Assembly: GCA_018401745.1 (NCBI GenBank)
Contig: JAGYJY010000022.1
Span: 1-64,000 of the forward strand
Source: Pirellulales bacterium
GTDB taxonomy: Bacteria > Planctomycetota > Planctomycetia > Pirellulales > UBA1268
DNA: 64,000 nucleotides
Direction of reading: 5' to 3'
Shown here: positions 1 to 9,746 of the stretch, piece after piece
Layout of the letters: every line of letters starts with the position of its first letter
Numbering within the stretch: position 1 is the stretch's first letter
Position numbers and translations under genes: made by a program
Notes under the pieces: model-generated
What the model was told of the DNA's origin: nothing
Database searches by the model: none
What the model saw: only the letters and a program-made list of their open reading frames with translations

Positions 1-23
1 CGCCGCCCCTCACACCGCGCCCC

Positions 24-216
24 GGCCGCAGACCGCCGCGAAAGCGGCGGACAGGCCGTCCTTAAAACCCGTAAGCGAGGGGTGAGCCCGGGGCTGACCC
101 TCCGGCGTATAGGAGCGAGCGACGCCCGGAGGGCCAAAGCGAAGCGGATATCCGAGCGAGCGAGGGCCTGGAGGGCCCGCAGTGAGCGTCCGGAGGGGCA
201 GCCCCGGGCTCACCCC
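24..216. repeat. Mosaic intergenic repeat, copy R1 (modules A + B1)
   Basis: Module A (24-61) is a GC-rich hairpin with an arm, a short loop and the complementary arm. The B1 core follows at 79-216 and is exactly 138 bp. Its ends are inverted arms of about 28 bp that match at all but one position. Near-identical B1 cores occur at 36812-36949 and 57283-57420. The right end lies 9 bases from the stop codon of the minus-strand M16 gene. Short open frames inside it are judged to be by-products of composition. The left edge of the window may cut a longer element. Confidence 0.85.
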
Positions 217-225
217 GAGCGCCCC

Positions 226-1734
226 CTACTCAAGCGGCTCAAGCGTCAAAGGATCCCGCAGCGGCAGGTGCGTCACTGCACCCTCAAAGAAGTCGGCCAT
301 GCTCGCCCGCCCATCAAGATCCCCGGCCGCGATCTCGTCCCAGTTGCCAACCACCAGGATCGCCATCGTGGCAGGGTCGAGGTGCTCACGAGCCACCCGC
401 TGCACATCCTCCGCCGTCACCGCCTGCACGCGATCGCGATACGACTGCCAGTAGCCCTCAGGCCGGCCTGTCCATTCATCGCTGACAAACACCGAGAGCA
501 TCTGCGGCTTGCTCTCGAAGACGCGGGGGAAGGTTTCGATCAGGCTCTGCTTGGCGGTCTCCAGCTCCTCGTCGGTGACCAGCTCATTCCGCACGTCGTC
601 GATCTGCTGGAGGATGATCTTGATCGCCAAGGCGACGGTCGGATTCTTGCTTTCGAAGCCGGCCCGAAACTCGCCGGCGTAGTCGACCCGTGGCGAGAGC
701 CGCGACGACGCCGAGTAGGCCAGGCCCTCGTTGCTGCGGACGCTCCGCATGATGCGGCTGGTGAAGCCGCCGCCGCCGAGGATGTCGTTGAGCACATTGA
801 GCGGGATCGCATCGGGGTCGTCGCGGGTGATCGACCGCATGCCGATCGCCACCTTGCCCTGCGGGATCTCCTTGGGGATGTGATAGAGCCCGGGGGCGAG
901 GTCATGCTCCGGCACTGGCGGATCGGCCACAGGCTCACCTCGCTCCCAGTCGGCAAAGGCCTTCTCGAGCGCGGCGAGCATCTCAGCGGAGTCGAAGTCG
1001 CCCGAGACCGACACGATCATGTTGCCCGGGTGCACGATCCGCCTGTGCATCGCGGCGAGCCGTTCGGGCGTGATCGCCTCCACCGACGTGGCTGTCGGCA
1101 GTGAGCCTTCAAAGTGCTCAGCACCGAAGAGCAGCTGCCGCCACTCGCGACTGAGGATGCCGGAGGCGTCGTCGTTGCGCTGCTCGAGCTGGGCCATCAG
1201 CCGGGCCTTCGCGGTTGCCAGCCGTTCGGCGTTAAACGCGGGCTCTCGCAGCATCTCCAGAAACAGGGTGAGGCTCTCATCAAACGTCTTCTTCAGGCAG
1301 TTCATGCTGGCGGTGGTGAAGGTGCCGCCTGCCGACACCGAGGCCTGGGTGGCGAGAAAGTCGAGCTGCTCGTCGAAGGCCTCCGGGCTGAGGGTTGCTG
1401 TGCCGCCTTCCCGCAGCATGCTGGCCGTCATCGAAGCCAGCCCCGGGATCTCCACGGAATCGAGCGAAGCACCGCCCTTGAAGGTGATCGAGAGATCGAT
1501 CAGCGGAAACTCGTGCGACTCGGCGAGGTAGACGACCGTGCCATCAGGGAGCACATGCCGGAAGTCGGCAGCGGCCGGTGGGGCGAAGTCGAGCGGCTCA
1601 AAGGCAATCTGCTCGGGCCGTGCCGGCAGGGTTGCCGAGGACTCGGCCGCCGGGGTGGCAGCGATGCTGGCCGTGATCAGCGATGCTGCCGCAACGGCCG
1701 GTGCCAAAACGATCGCAAGGTGTCGGGCGTTCAT
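226..1734 (-). CDS. M16 family peptidase-like protein, non-catalytic partner
   Basis: A 502-residue secreted or envelope protein with an N-terminal hydrophobic signal sequence (about residues 7-25). It has two M16 (insulinase/processing peptidase) halves. The HxxEH zinc motif is absent: the equivalent segment near residue 84 reads ASMTASML. The C-terminal half keeps the Arg...Tyr pair (SRIMRSVRSNEGLAYS) typical of the non-catalytic subunit in bacterial M16B pairs. It lies 75 bp downstream of a catalytic M16 gene on the same strand, so the two products probably form a heterodimeric periplasmic peptidase. A mosaic repeat begins 9 bases after its stop. Confidence 0.88.
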   Translation of the reverse strand: MNARHLAIVLAPAVAAASLITASIAATPAAESSATLPARPEQIAFEPLDFAPPAAADFRHVLPDGTVVYLAESHEFPLIDLSITFKGGASLDSVEIPGLASMTASMLREGGTATLSPEAFDEQLDFLATQASVSAGGTFTTASMNCLKKTFDESLTLFLEMLREPAFNAERLATAKARLMAQLEQRNDDASGILSREWRQLLFGAEHFEGSLPTATSVEAITPERLAAMHRRIVHPGNMIVSVSGDFDSAEMLAALEKAFADWERGEPVADPPVPEHDLAPGLYHIPKEIPQGKVAIGMRSITRDDPDAIPLNVLNDILGGGGFTSRIMRSVRSNEGLAYSASSRLSPRVDYAGEFRAGFESKNPTVALAIKIILQQIDDVRNELVTDEELETAKQSLIETFPRVFESKPQMLSVFVSDEWTGRPEGYWQSYRDRVQAVTAEDVQRVAREHLDPATMAILVVGNWDEIAAGDLDGRASMADFFEGAVTHLPLRDPLTLEPLE

Positions 1735-1809
1735 GCGAACAAGTTCCTGCTTTGAGAAGGCCTGAAGACGAGAGGAAGACGACGAACAGCCCCGCGAGGG
1801 GCCGCGGAG

Positions 1810-3498
1810 CTACTCTTCGCGGCGATAGGTGGCCACGCTGCGGTTGTTTTCACCGAAATACTCGTTGGCCACGCGACGGATGTCGGCCGCGGTGACTGCG
1901 TCGTATTTCTTGGGCGTTTCGTTGATCTCCTGCCAGTCAACGAGGGTTTCATAGAAGGCCAGCTGGATCAGCAGCGACATGTTGCTCTCCAGGCTGCGGT
2001 AGCTGTCGGCAGCGACGCCGTTTTTGACCTTCTCCAGCTCCCGCTCGGGGATGTCTTCGGTCTGCAACCGAGCCAGCTCCTCATACCAGGCCTGCTCAAG
2101 GGCTTCCGGGCCAGCCTCGCCTCGCGCCTCCGCCGAGACAGCAAACAGACCGGCATAGTGCCGGGTGTCGGAAGACGCCCGTGCCGACGCCGCGATTCCA
2201 CGGCCTTCGACAAACCCGCGGTAGAGCCGGCCGGTGCGGCCATTGAGGATCTCGGCCAGCATGTCGAGGGCGTAGCTATCCGCATGGCCCGCCGGCACGG
2301 TGTGGTAGCGAATCTCCACCGACGGCGGCACATCGCCCGCGGCATTCATCCGCTGCTCGGCGAGCTGGTCGATCTCCAGCGTGACCACAGGAGCGGGCTT
2401 GGTGGTGCCTGGATCGAGCCGCGAGAAATACTGCTCGATCAGCGGCTTGGCCTCCTCGGGGTCGAAGTCGCCCACGAGCACGCCGAAGAGATTGCCGGGG
2501 CGGTAGTAGGTGTTCCAGTATTCGAGGGCCTGGTCGAAGGTGTAGCTGTTGAGATCGCTCGGCCAGCCGATCACCGGCCAGGAGTAGCCGCTCGACACCC
2601 AAAACATCGCGTTGAACTGCTCCTGAAAGCGGCCTGTGGGCGTGCTCTCGGTTCGCAACCGCCGCTCCTCGTGAACGACGTCGCGCTCGGAATAAAACTC
2701 ACGAAACACGCTGTCGTTGAGCCGATCGCTTTCCATCCAGGCCCACAGCTCGAGCTTGTTGGAGGGAACGGTGATGAAGTAGCAGGTCAGGTCGTAGCTG
2801 GTGAAGGCATTCATGCCGCTGCCACCGGCCATGGTGTAGACCTGATCAAACTCGTCTTTGACGATCGTGGCAGCTTCGGCCTGCTTCTGCTGCAAGGCTG
2901 CCAGCTGCTCGGCAAGCGCCGTCGCTTCTGCGGAGCCCGCTTCGGCCGCAGCAAGCTTCCGCTGCAGAGTCGCAATCGCCTCGGCGGCACCGCGGCCCTG
3001 CTGGGTGCGGATCAGCTCGGCCAGGCGGGTTCGCAGGCGGCGGAGGTCGGCGGTGTCGTTGGCTGGATCCCAGGGATCATCGATCTCGCCCCGGCGAAAC
3101 CGCTCATACTGCTCGGTCCAGGTCAGCTCGTTGATCGCGTCGCGGAGCCGCTTCTGCTCAGCCCGATACTCCGCATCCCGCTCGGGATTGCGGGTGCCGA
3201 TCGTGTCGGTGCCCTTAAACATCATGTGTTCGAAGAAGTGGCTGATGCCGGTGATGCCCGGCCGCTCGTTGACACTGCCCACACGGGCCACCCAGCCGGC
3301 GCTGACCACATTGGGCTGATCGCTGCGGGGCACGAGCAGAAACTGCATCCCGTTGTCGAGGGTGAACTCCTCGACCTCGACCTGCTGGGCAGTCGCTGGC
3401 ATCGCCGCAGCGATCGCCACCAGGCCCGCTGCCAGCAGCACCGACGCCGCTCGTCGCGGTGCTCGGGGAGCGTGCGTTGCATCATCATGTCTGCGCAT
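1810..3498 (-). CDS. M16 family zinc metallopeptidase (catalytic subunit)
   Basis: A 562-residue secreted zinc peptidase. The start at 3498 is preferred over the longer frame because it gives a clear signal peptide (basic n-region, then ASVLLAAGLVAIAAAMPATAQ) and has a GGGA-type site upstream. The zinc motif HFFEH lies near residues 87-91, and the third ligand is probably the Glu in VVHEERR. An alanine/glutamate/lysine-rich, coiled-coil-like insertion of about 100 residues separates the zinc site from the GSGMNAFTSYD segment. It is the first gene of a two-gene operon with the HxxEH-lacking partner downstream. The substrate cannot be read from the sequence. Confidence 0.9.
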   Translation of the reverse strand: MRRHDDATHAPRAPRRAASVLLAAGLVAIAAAMPATAQQVEVEEFTLDNGMQFLLVPRSDQPNVVSAGWVARVGSVNERPGITGISHFFEHMMFKGTDTIGTRNPERDAEYRAEQKRLRDAINELTWTEQYERFRRGEIDDPWDPANDTADLRRLRTRLAELIRTQQGRGAAEAIATLQRKLAAAEAGSAEATALAEQLAALQQKQAEAATIVKDEFDQVYTMAGGSGMNAFTSYDLTCYFITVPSNKLELWAWMESDRLNDSVFREFYSERDVVHEERRLRTESTPTGRFQEQFNAMFWVSSGYSWPVIGWPSDLNSYTFDQALEYWNTYYRPGNLFGVLVGDFDPEEAKPLIEQYFSRLDPGTTKPAPVVTLEIDQLAEQRMNAAGDVPPSVEIRYHTVPAGHADSYALDMLAEILNGRTGRLYRGFVEGRGIAASARASSDTRHYAGLFAVSAEARGEAGPEALEQAWYEELARLQTEDIPERELEKVKNGVAADSYRSLESNMSLLIQLAFYETLVDWQEINETPKKYDAVTAADIRRVANEYFGENNRSVATYRREE

Positions 3499-3883
3499 CA
3501 CGTTCAACGTCCCTTCAAGACAGTGAAAACTCGGACACGGCGACCGGCTGCGTCCGAATGGAAAGCTGGGCAATCTCGACCATCCCTGCGGCCGCCCGCC
3601 TGCGGCTCATCGATTCCGCACAGTCTACACACACGCCGCATCCGTTGGCGACGCACCCGGCGGGCTCCTGCCAACTGTCCGCCCGCCGCGAGCCGCGAGC
3701 CCCGCGACCGAGACCACGTTCTGCCGATTGCCGCCCAGCCGGCCACCTATCGTTTTTGAGGGAGCGAGTTGCTCTTGAGGCTGGGTGGTGACAAGCGAAG
3801 CCATACACGCTGCCTGCTTGCAAGCGAGCGGGGAACATCGCGACACGCGACCGAGCCAAATCCCGCACTGAGGAGCCTTTGCA
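3499..3883. other. Divergent intergenic region, no gene seen
   Basis: 385 bp between the divergently transcribed M16 operon and the hemerythrin-like gene. It should carry promoters for both, but no convincing -35/-10 pair was identified. A ribosome-binding site (GAGGAG) lies just before the hemerythrin gene. Open frames in this stretch are shadows. Confidence 0.5.
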
Positions 3884-4363
3884 ATGCCATCGCTCGACCG
3901 CGCTGATCCCGTGATTCTCGGCCACATTCTGCAGGAGCATCGTGAACTCCACGGGCTACTGCGGGCGACCCGCGAGGCCATCACGCCACCATCAGGAGGC
4001 GCTCCCGCTGCGAGCCGGCAGAACGGCTGCGAGCGAATCACCCAGGCGCTCTGCGAACTGCGCAACCACCTCGCTGAGCATTTCCAGCAGGAAGAGGACG
4101 GGGGCTTTCTTGAAGAATCGCTCGCTCGCCTGCCCCGGCTGGCTGCAGAGGCACAGCACGTGTTGGCCGAACACCCGGCCCTGCTCGACGAGGTCGACCG
4201 CTTGATCAAGCAGTCCTCGGGAGGTGATATTCCTGCTACAGGCTGGGCCACGCTCTGCCGCGACGTTGATCAGTTCGCCACGCGACTGCTCGACCACGAA
4301 CGGCGGGAGAACAGGGTGGTTCAGCAGGGCTACAACGAAGACCTCGGCCTCGCCGACGATTAA
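3884..4363 (+). CDS. Hemerythrin-like HHE domain protein
   Basis: A 159-residue cytoplasmic protein with the His/Glu/Asp pattern of a hemerythrin-type four-helix bundle: EHRELH near residue 17, HLAEHFQQEED near 65, an EH in helix 3, and DHERRE near 142. Such proteins bind a di-iron site and act in oxygen, NO or metal sensing or storage. The start at 3884 has a good ribosome-binding site (GAGGAG) about 8 bases upstream. No signal peptide or partner domain is seen. A one-haem cytochrome gene follows about 110 bp downstream on the same strand, hinting at a shared redox theme. Confidence 0.75.
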   Translation: MPSLDRADPVILGHILQEHRELHGLLRATREAITPPSGGAPAASRQNGCERITQALCELRNHLAEHFQQEEDGGFLEESLARLPRLAAEAQHVLAEHPALLDEVDRLIKQSSGGDIPATGWATLCRDVDQFATRLLDHERRENRVVQQGYNEDLGLADD

Positions 4364-4476
4364 TCCAGTGCCGGCCCGCGCCTCAGGGCGAGTTCGGGCC
4401 CAGGGGCGAAAGCACCGCCCGCAACACTGGGAGCGTCGACGTGGAGGGGTCGCACTCACACGGCTGGAGACCCCAC

Positions 4477-4956
4477 ATGACCTCGCTTCCTCCCGGCTCC
4501 CCCGACAGCGTTTCTTTCTGGCGTGGGCAGGGCCGCTTGTGGATGGCCGCAGCCATGCTCACCGCGGCCGTGATCGCTGTGCCGCTGGCAACCGCGCCGC
4601 TGGCAGCCGACAACGGAGCCGCCGAAGACAAAGCCGGCGACGCCACGCCCGACCAGGTGGCCGACTTCATGCGAGCCAAACTCGACCACTCGATCGCTGT
4701 GCTCGAAGGCCTCGCCATCGAAGACTACGACATGATGGCCAAGGCAGCTCAGGACCTCGCCCTAGCCAGCCAGGCCTCCAACTGGCAGGTTCTGCAGACT
4801 GAGGAATATGCCCGCCAAAGCGGCGAGTTCCGCCGTTCCTGCATCACCCTCCGCGACGCCGCCAAGGCAAAAAACCTCGACGCCTCCGCCCTCGCCTGGA
4901 TGGACGTCACCATGAAGTGTGTCCAGTGCCACCGCTACGTCCGCGACACCGAGTGA
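4477..4956 (+). CDS. Secreted one-haem cytochrome-like protein
   Basis: A 159-residue exported protein. ATG 4477 is chosen because GGAG precedes it; a GTG 36 bases upstream is the alternative. The N-terminus has a hydrophobic signal or anchor (LWMAAAMLTAAVIAVPLATA). One CxxCH haem-binding motif (CVQCH) sits only about ten residues from the C-terminus after a helical region, the layout of class II (c-prime-like) cytochromes. Its last 22 bp overlap the 3' end of the convergent ATPase gene. The electron-transfer partner is unknown. Confidence 0.7.
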   Translation: MTSLPPGSPDSVSFWRGQGRLWMAAAMLTAAVIAVPLATAPLAADNGAAEDKAGDATPDQVADFMRAKLDHSIAVLEGLAIEDYDMMAKAAQDLALASQASNWQVLQTEEYARQSGEFRRSCITLRDAAKAKNLDASALAWMDVTMKCVQCHRYVRDTE

Positions 4957-7430
4957 AGCCTCCACAGAATCGCGACCTCATCGACCACGACGTCGCTTCG
5001 CCGCGGCGCGAGCTCCACCGCCTCCAGCGCAACCTGCGACGGATCAAACGCCTGCCGAATCTGCTCAAGCTCTGCGGCGACCTCCTGCTCCAAGGCTGCC
5101 TGCTCCTCCTGCACCGCCTCCAGGCTCTCCTCGGCATGCGCGATGTCGGAGTGCTGCTTGGCGGCCCGACTGGCAGACTTCATCGATGTCGACACGCGGC
5201 CGAGGCTGCGGGAGCGGCCGAGAACGGCCTGCAGAAGGGCGGTGCCGATGGAGATCGTCGTCTGCCAGGAGTGGTCGCGGGCCTGGGCCTGCTCCCGCTC
5301 GAGCCGCTGCCGGGCCGTGAGGATCTTCTTCTCGAGCCGCTCTAACCTGGTGGTAAACGAGCCCCGGGCTTTCTCCAGGGCGGCATCGCGGGCCTCGCGG
5401 AGATCGTGAGCCACCCGCAGCCGGAAGTCGGCCTCGCTCTCATCGGGCTCCGACAGCACATCGGTGCCCTTTGGCTTCCAGAGGGTGAGCCGGGAGGTGC
5501 GGTAGAGATGGTCGGCGAGGCTCTTGGCGAGCGCCGCCTGCTGCTTTGCGTTGGCGATGCCGGGCGGCAGGCTGGCGAAGCGATCGCAGCGGGGCTCCGC
5601 ATCAAGGGCGGGAGGCGGCGAGTGCACCACGCTTTCGCTCCACACCGCTGTTGAATCCGCTGGAGCCTCGGCCACCACCGCGAGTTCGCGGGCCACGTTG
5701 ACGCCTTCCTTGGCTTTCACGAAGTGCACGCGGCCGCGGCCGTAGAGGGCCGGCTGATAGGCAGCCGAGTCCGCCACCTCTCCAGCAGGAGCCAGGAAGA
5801 CCTCCCGCACTCCGGGCGGCAGGATCGGCCGCGGGCCAGCGGCGAGCGGAGACGTGGCGGGCGCTGGTTCCGAAGCGTCGGCTGGCGAAGCGGGCTTCCC
5901 CGGCGGCGAGAGCCGGCCAACCTCCTCGCGAGAGAGGGGGCCGCGGAGGTAGGAGAGTGTCCAGCGGGTGCGAAAGACGGTTTCTTCGTCGTCGTAGACG
6001 CTGTGCAGCAGGAATGTGCGGCTGCCGAGGCCGGAGAGGAGCCGGTCGAGGCGGCCTCGGTCGAGGGAGCGGCCGGCTGAGGCGGCGGCCCCTTCGAGGC
6101 CCTCCAGCACGCGGGCCTTGTCGCGGGCGGTCTGCAGCCGGCCAAGAAACCAGGTGCCCGCGTTGGAGAGGCCCTTGTAGTCGAGATCGACCGGGTTTTG
6201 GCTCGCCAGCACAACGCCGAGCCCAAAGGCCCGGGCCTGCTTGAGCAGGGTCAGGATGGGTGTCTTGCTCGGTGGGTTTGCCGTGGGGGGCAGGTAGCCG
6301 AAGACCTCATCCATCATAAAGATCGCCCGCAGCGATGAGGTGCCCCGCTGCCGCCGCATCCAGGCGAGGGCTTCGCCGGCCAGGAGGGTGACAAAGGCCA
6401 TTCGTTCGGTGTCGCCCAGATGGGCCAGCGAAATGATGCTCACCCGCGGCTTGCCAGCCGGCGTCCAGAGCAGGCTGCCGATGTCGGCGGGCTCCCCCTC
6501 AAGCCAGGCCTCAAAACCGGGGGCAGCCATCACTAGGTTGAGCCGGGAGGCGAGTTCGAAGCGGTCGGCTGCCGGGTAGAAATGCTCGAGCTCAAAGAAG
6601 CCCACCTTGGCCACAGGCGGCTGGGGAATCGCACGAATGATGTCGCCGAGGCCGATCGGCTCGCCCGTTTTCCAGAGGGCATCGATGATCGTGGAGAGCA
6701 GGAGATGCTCGCGGCTGCGGCCCGGCTCTGCGTCGATGCCGGCCAGCGCCAGGATGCCTGAGGCGAGCGAGGCGATCCGCTCTCCGAGCCGTTCTGGATC
6801 TTCGCGGAGGCCTTCCGGTGGGGCCGCCAGGCCGCCGAGCACCGAGAGTGGCCGGCCGATGCGGCTGCCGGGGGTGTAGATCGCCATGTCGACGGCGTCC
6901 CGCAGCCGGCGGATCCGCTCGGGCGTCTGACCGCTGGCCGCCAGGCCTTCCCGCCAGCGGGCGGCCGTCTGCTCGGCCAGCTGCTCGACGCTCAGCCCAT
7001 CGCGACGGGCCGCCTCGGCATCGACCCAGGGCTCAAAGTCGCCCGCAGCAAGATCGGGAAAGTTGAGCAGCAGGCTGCCGAGGTCGCCCTTGGGGTCGAT
7101 CACCACCGCCGGAATGCCATCGATGGCCGCCTCTTCCAAGAGCCCCACGAGCAGGCCGGTCTTGCCGCTGCCGGTCATTCCCACACAGACCGCGTGGGTT
7201 GTCAGCTCCTTGGCGGACAGCAGCACTGGTGCGGCCAGATGGCCAGATGCCTCGCCTGCGGCCTCCGGCGGCAACGGATCAACCCGTGTGCCCAGATAAA
7301 AAACACCCAGGCCTTCAATCTGATCGGACGAGGCAACGGATGCGGCCCGTGGATCCTCGGGGGAGTGCTGCTCATATCGGACCCTCTCTGGGCTCGCAGA
7401 AAAACGTCGCCTCGCAGACCGAGAGTTCAA
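4935..7430 (-). CDS. HerA/FtsK-like ATP-binding protein (DUF87 type)
   Basis: An 831-residue P-loop ATPase. Walker A is GMTGSGKT near residues 84-91 and is followed by the VIDPKGD segment typical of HerA/VirB4-like helicases. A Walker B-like strand (RAIFMMDEV) with a downstream ASQNPVDLDYKG segment lies near residue 400. The C-terminal 180 residues are charged and heptad-like, suggesting a coiled coil. Homologues are annotated as helicase HerA-domain or DUF853/DUF87 proteins and are thought to move DNA, but the role here is not known. There is no nuclease partner (NurA) next to it. The gene is convergent with and overlaps the cytochrome gene. Confidence 0.78.
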   Translation of the reverse strand: MNSRSARRRFSASPERVRYEQHSPEDPRAASVASSDQIEGLGVFYLGTRVDPLPPEAAGEASGHLAAPVLLSAKELTTHAVCVGMTGSGKTGLLVGLLEEAAIDGIPAVVIDPKGDLGSLLLNFPDLAAGDFEPWVDAEAARRDGLSVEQLAEQTAARWREGLAASGQTPERIRRLRDAVDMAIYTPGSRIGRPLSVLGGLAAPPEGLREDPERLGERIASLASGILALAGIDAEPGRSREHLLLSTIIDALWKTGEPIGLGDIIRAIPQPPVAKVGFFELEHFYPAADRFELASRLNLVMAAPGFEAWLEGEPADIGSLLWTPAGKPRVSIISLAHLGDTERMAFVTLLAGEALAWMRRQRGTSSLRAIFMMDEVFGYLPPTANPPSKTPILTLLKQARAFGLGVVLASQNPVDLDYKGLSNAGTWFLGRLQTARDKARVLEGLEGAAASAGRSLDRGRLDRLLSGLGSRTFLLHSVYDDEETVFRTRWTLSYLRGPLSREEVGRLSPPGKPASPADASEPAPATSPLAAGPRPILPPGVREVFLAPAGEVADSAAYQPALYGRGRVHFVKAKEGVNVARELAVVAEAPADSTAVWSESVVHSPPPALDAEPRCDRFASLPPGIANAKQQAALAKSLADHLYRTSRLTLWKPKGTDVLSEPDESEADFRLRVAHDLREARDAALEKARGSFTTRLERLEKKILTARQRLEREQAQARDHSWQTTISIGTALLQAVLGRSRSLGRVSTSMKSASRAAKQHSDIAHAEESLEAVQEEQAALEQEVAAELEQIRQAFDPSQVALEAVELAPRRSDVVVDEVAILWRLHSVSRT

Positions 7431-7587
7431 CGCCCCTCTCCCTTCCTCGCAACCTCAAAGCCCAACAGCCGCACAGCATCACCCCTGCATTCCCCCGAGC
7501 GCGTGGCTTCAAGAGACCCACAGCCGGCGGGTAGGCTCATGGCCCCGCCGGGGATCGCCCCAGCACGCCTCCCAGACCATCGCCGGC

Positions 7588-8800
7588 ATGAACACACCCT
7601 CTCCTCACGCTGCAACCCCCGCCCCTCGGCCGTCGCTCGACGGAGCACGGGTGTTGCTTGTCGACGATCAGCCGATTATCGGCGAGGCCGTGCGACGGAT
7701 GCTCGCCGACGAAGCGGCGATTGAGTTTCACTACTGCCAGCATCCAGCGGAGGCGATCGAGACGGCGGCAGCCGTCGGCCCCACCGTGGTGCTGCTCGAC
7801 CTGGTGATGCCGGAGATCGACGGCCTGGAGCTGGTTCGCCGCTTCCGGGCCGACGAGCGGTTTCGCGAACTGCCGATCATTGTGCTCTCCACCAAGGAGG
7901 AGCCCGCGGTCAAGGCAGACGCGTTCACCGTGGGGGCCAACGACTACATCGTGAAGCTGCCCGATCGGCTGGAGCTGATCGCCCGCACCCGCTACCACTC
8001 CCGCGGCTATGTCGCCCTGCAGGAACGCAACGAGGCCTTCGCCGCCCTCGAGGCCAGCCGGCAGAAACTCGCCGACGACCTGGAAACGGCTGCGGTGTAT
8101 GTGCGGTCGCTGATTCCAGCCCCGCAGGACCTCGCCGGCATGCAGGCCGACTGGCGGTTTATCCCGTCGGCCGACCTCGGCGGCGACGCGTTTGGCTACC
8201 ACGCCCTCGACGACACCTGCACGGCCGTCTACCTGCTCGATGTCTGCGGCCACGGGGTGGGCGCAGCCCTGCTGAGCGTCTCAGCCCTCAACGCCCTGCG
8301 GAGCGGCTCCCTCGCCCAGACCGACTTCCACGATCCCGGCTCCGTTTTGGAGGCCCTCAACCGGGCCTTTCCGATGGAGCAGCAGAACGACATGTTCTTC
8401 ACGATCTGGTATGGCGTGTTTGACGCCGCGAGCCGTGAACTTCGCTGGGCGGGCGGCGGGCATCCGGCGGCCGTGCTGATCGGCGAAGGCCTTGAAAAGC
8501 CCCGCATGCTCGAATCGGATGGCCCGCTGATCGGCGTGGTGGAAGGGCTGACCTACGGCTCCGAGCGGCTGGTCGTGCCGCCGGCAGCAAGGCTCTTCGT
8601 CTACAGCGATGGGGCCTTTGAAATCGGCCGCCCCGACGGCAGCGATGTGGCGATTTGCGGAGTTTCTGGAGTCGCTCGTGACCCCGGCAGCAGGCCCCGA
8701 AAGCCGCCTGGACCGCCTGATTGGTGAGATCCGCACGATCTCCGGCAGCGAGGAGATGGCCGACGATTTTTCCATGATTGAACTCGCATTTCAGGACTGA
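7588..8800 (+). CDS. Response regulator with SpoIIE/PP2C phosphatase domain (frameshifted near 3' end)
   Basis: The protein has an N-terminal receiver domain with the acidic pair at residues 26-27, phosphoacceptor Asp about 71 (LLDLVMP), Thr/Ser in VLSTKE and Lys in IVKLPD. A short coiled linker follows, then an RsbU/SpoIIE-type Ser/Thr phosphatase domain (ADLGGDAFGY, DVCGHGVGAA, GGGHPAA, YSDGAFE). The intact frame stops at 8727 with an atypical basic Pro-rich tail. The expected end (MWRFAEFLESL...FSMIELAF) is present one frame over at 8645-8800, so one extra base near 8644 breaks the gene. The likely role is a two-component output in partner switching of an anti-sigma or anti-anti-sigma factor. 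No such partner is in the window. Confidence 0.85.
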
Positions 8801-8811
8801 ACGGGTCCGTC

Positions 8812-8839
8812 TTGCATGCGAATGGTGAATCCGTACACT
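8812..8839 (+). promoter_or_regulatory. Probable sigma70-type promoter of the tRNA/tuf cluster
   Basis: TTGCAT (8812-8817) and TACACT (8834-8839) are separated by 16 bases. They sit 25 bp upstream of the first tRNA in the otherwise gene-free gap after the phosphatase gene. Spacing and position fit a housekeeping promoter. This is a prediction from sequence only. Confidence 0.5.
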
Positions 8840-8864
8840 TGACCGATTCGCGGTCCAAATGGCC

Positions 8865-8937
8865 GCTAGCGTAGCTCAATTGGCAGAGCAGCTGATTTGT
8901 AATCAGCAGGTTGCGGGTTCAACTCCCGCCGCTAGCT
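8865..8937 (+). tRNA. tRNA-Thr (anticodon TGT)
   Basis: A 73-nt cloverleaf. The acceptor GCTAGCG pairs with CGCTAGC, the anticodon loop TTGTAAT gives TGT, and the T-arm contains GGTTCAACTC. CCA is not encoded. It is the first of four tRNAs leading into tuf. Confidence 0.96.
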
Positions 8938-9220
8938 CACTCGGGAACGGGCATTCAGCAGAAGAATGGCTGACATGCACCACCCGACTTGTGGGATGGC
9001 GTTTCCGCGGCAGACCTGTTTTGGTGGATGGCGTACGGCTGACAGGCCGCCGCCTTGCCCCCAAGGCGGGGTTTCGAGCCCACCTGACAGGCGGTCCAGC
9101 ACGCCAGCCACGCCCCGACTGGCTGGCGGAAGCGGGATGCACCTGGAGGATTCGACGGTCCCTAAGTCCCTAACGAAGTCTCTGAGAAGAGAACGAGTGT
9201 CTCAAAAAGACGTGAACACA
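8938..9220. other. tRNA spacer with two perfect stem-loops
   Basis: A gene-free spacer of 283 bp. It contains an 8-bp perfect stem at 9050-9057/9062-9069 (loop of 4) and an 8-bp stem at 9102-9109/9121-9128 with an 11-base loop. These are likely processing or stabilising structures in the polycistronic tRNA precursor. No open frame here looks real. Confidence 0.4.
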
Positions 9221-9302
9221 GGGGAGTTTCCCGAGCGGTCAAAGGGGTCAGACTGTAAATCTGATGGCATTGCCTTCGCAGGTTCGAATCCTGCACTCCC
9301 CA
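9221..9302 (+). tRNA. tRNA-Tyr (anticodon GTA)
   Basis: An 82-nt class II tRNA with a long variable arm. The acceptor GGGGAGT pairs with ACTCCCC, the anticodon loop is CTGTAAA, and the T-loop is TTCGAATC. The CCA end is not encoded. Confidence 0.96.
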
Positions 9303-9535
9303 CTCACCCACGACCCACACGCACGAGTCAACTGTCGATCGCCGACGTTTTCAGCCGAGCATGACGCCCATTTGGGAGCCATGATTGGAGCCAGCCGGAC
9401 GACGCGAACAAACACCCCGAAAGAGCACTCCGAAAGAGCAGCCCGAACAGGCAACGCAAGCAACCAAAACAAAGCAGACAGAGCAGAGCAGAAAACGCAA
9501 AGAAACAGGCGAGGAGCCTGACGAAAACCCTGCCT

Positions 9536-9606
9536 GCGGGTGTAGCTCAATGGTAGAGCAATAGCCTTCCAAGCTAAAGACGAGGGTTCGATTCCCTTCA
9601 CCCGCT
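9536..9606 (+). tRNA. tRNA-Gly (anticodon TCC)
   Basis: A 71-nt cloverleaf. The acceptor GCGGGTG pairs with CACCCGC, and the anticodon loop CTTCCAA gives TCC. It is separated by 233 bp of gene-free spacer from tRNA-Tyr. Confidence 0.96.
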
Positions 9607-9673
9607 GTCACGACCACCACGGGAACGCACGCACGCCACACCGACCACAGAATCACGAATCCGACGCAAGTTT

Positions 9674-9746
<73 letters not shown>

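Noticed and set aside
82-1104. Long plus-strand open frame over the M16 gene
   Set aside because: It is a shadow of the minus-strand M16 peptidase and of the repeat; Arg/His-rich with no domain.
8938-9220. Possible ncRNA gene between tRNA-Thr and tRNA-Tyr
   Set aside because: Two stem-loops exist but no promoter or known family is recognisable; left as spacer structure.
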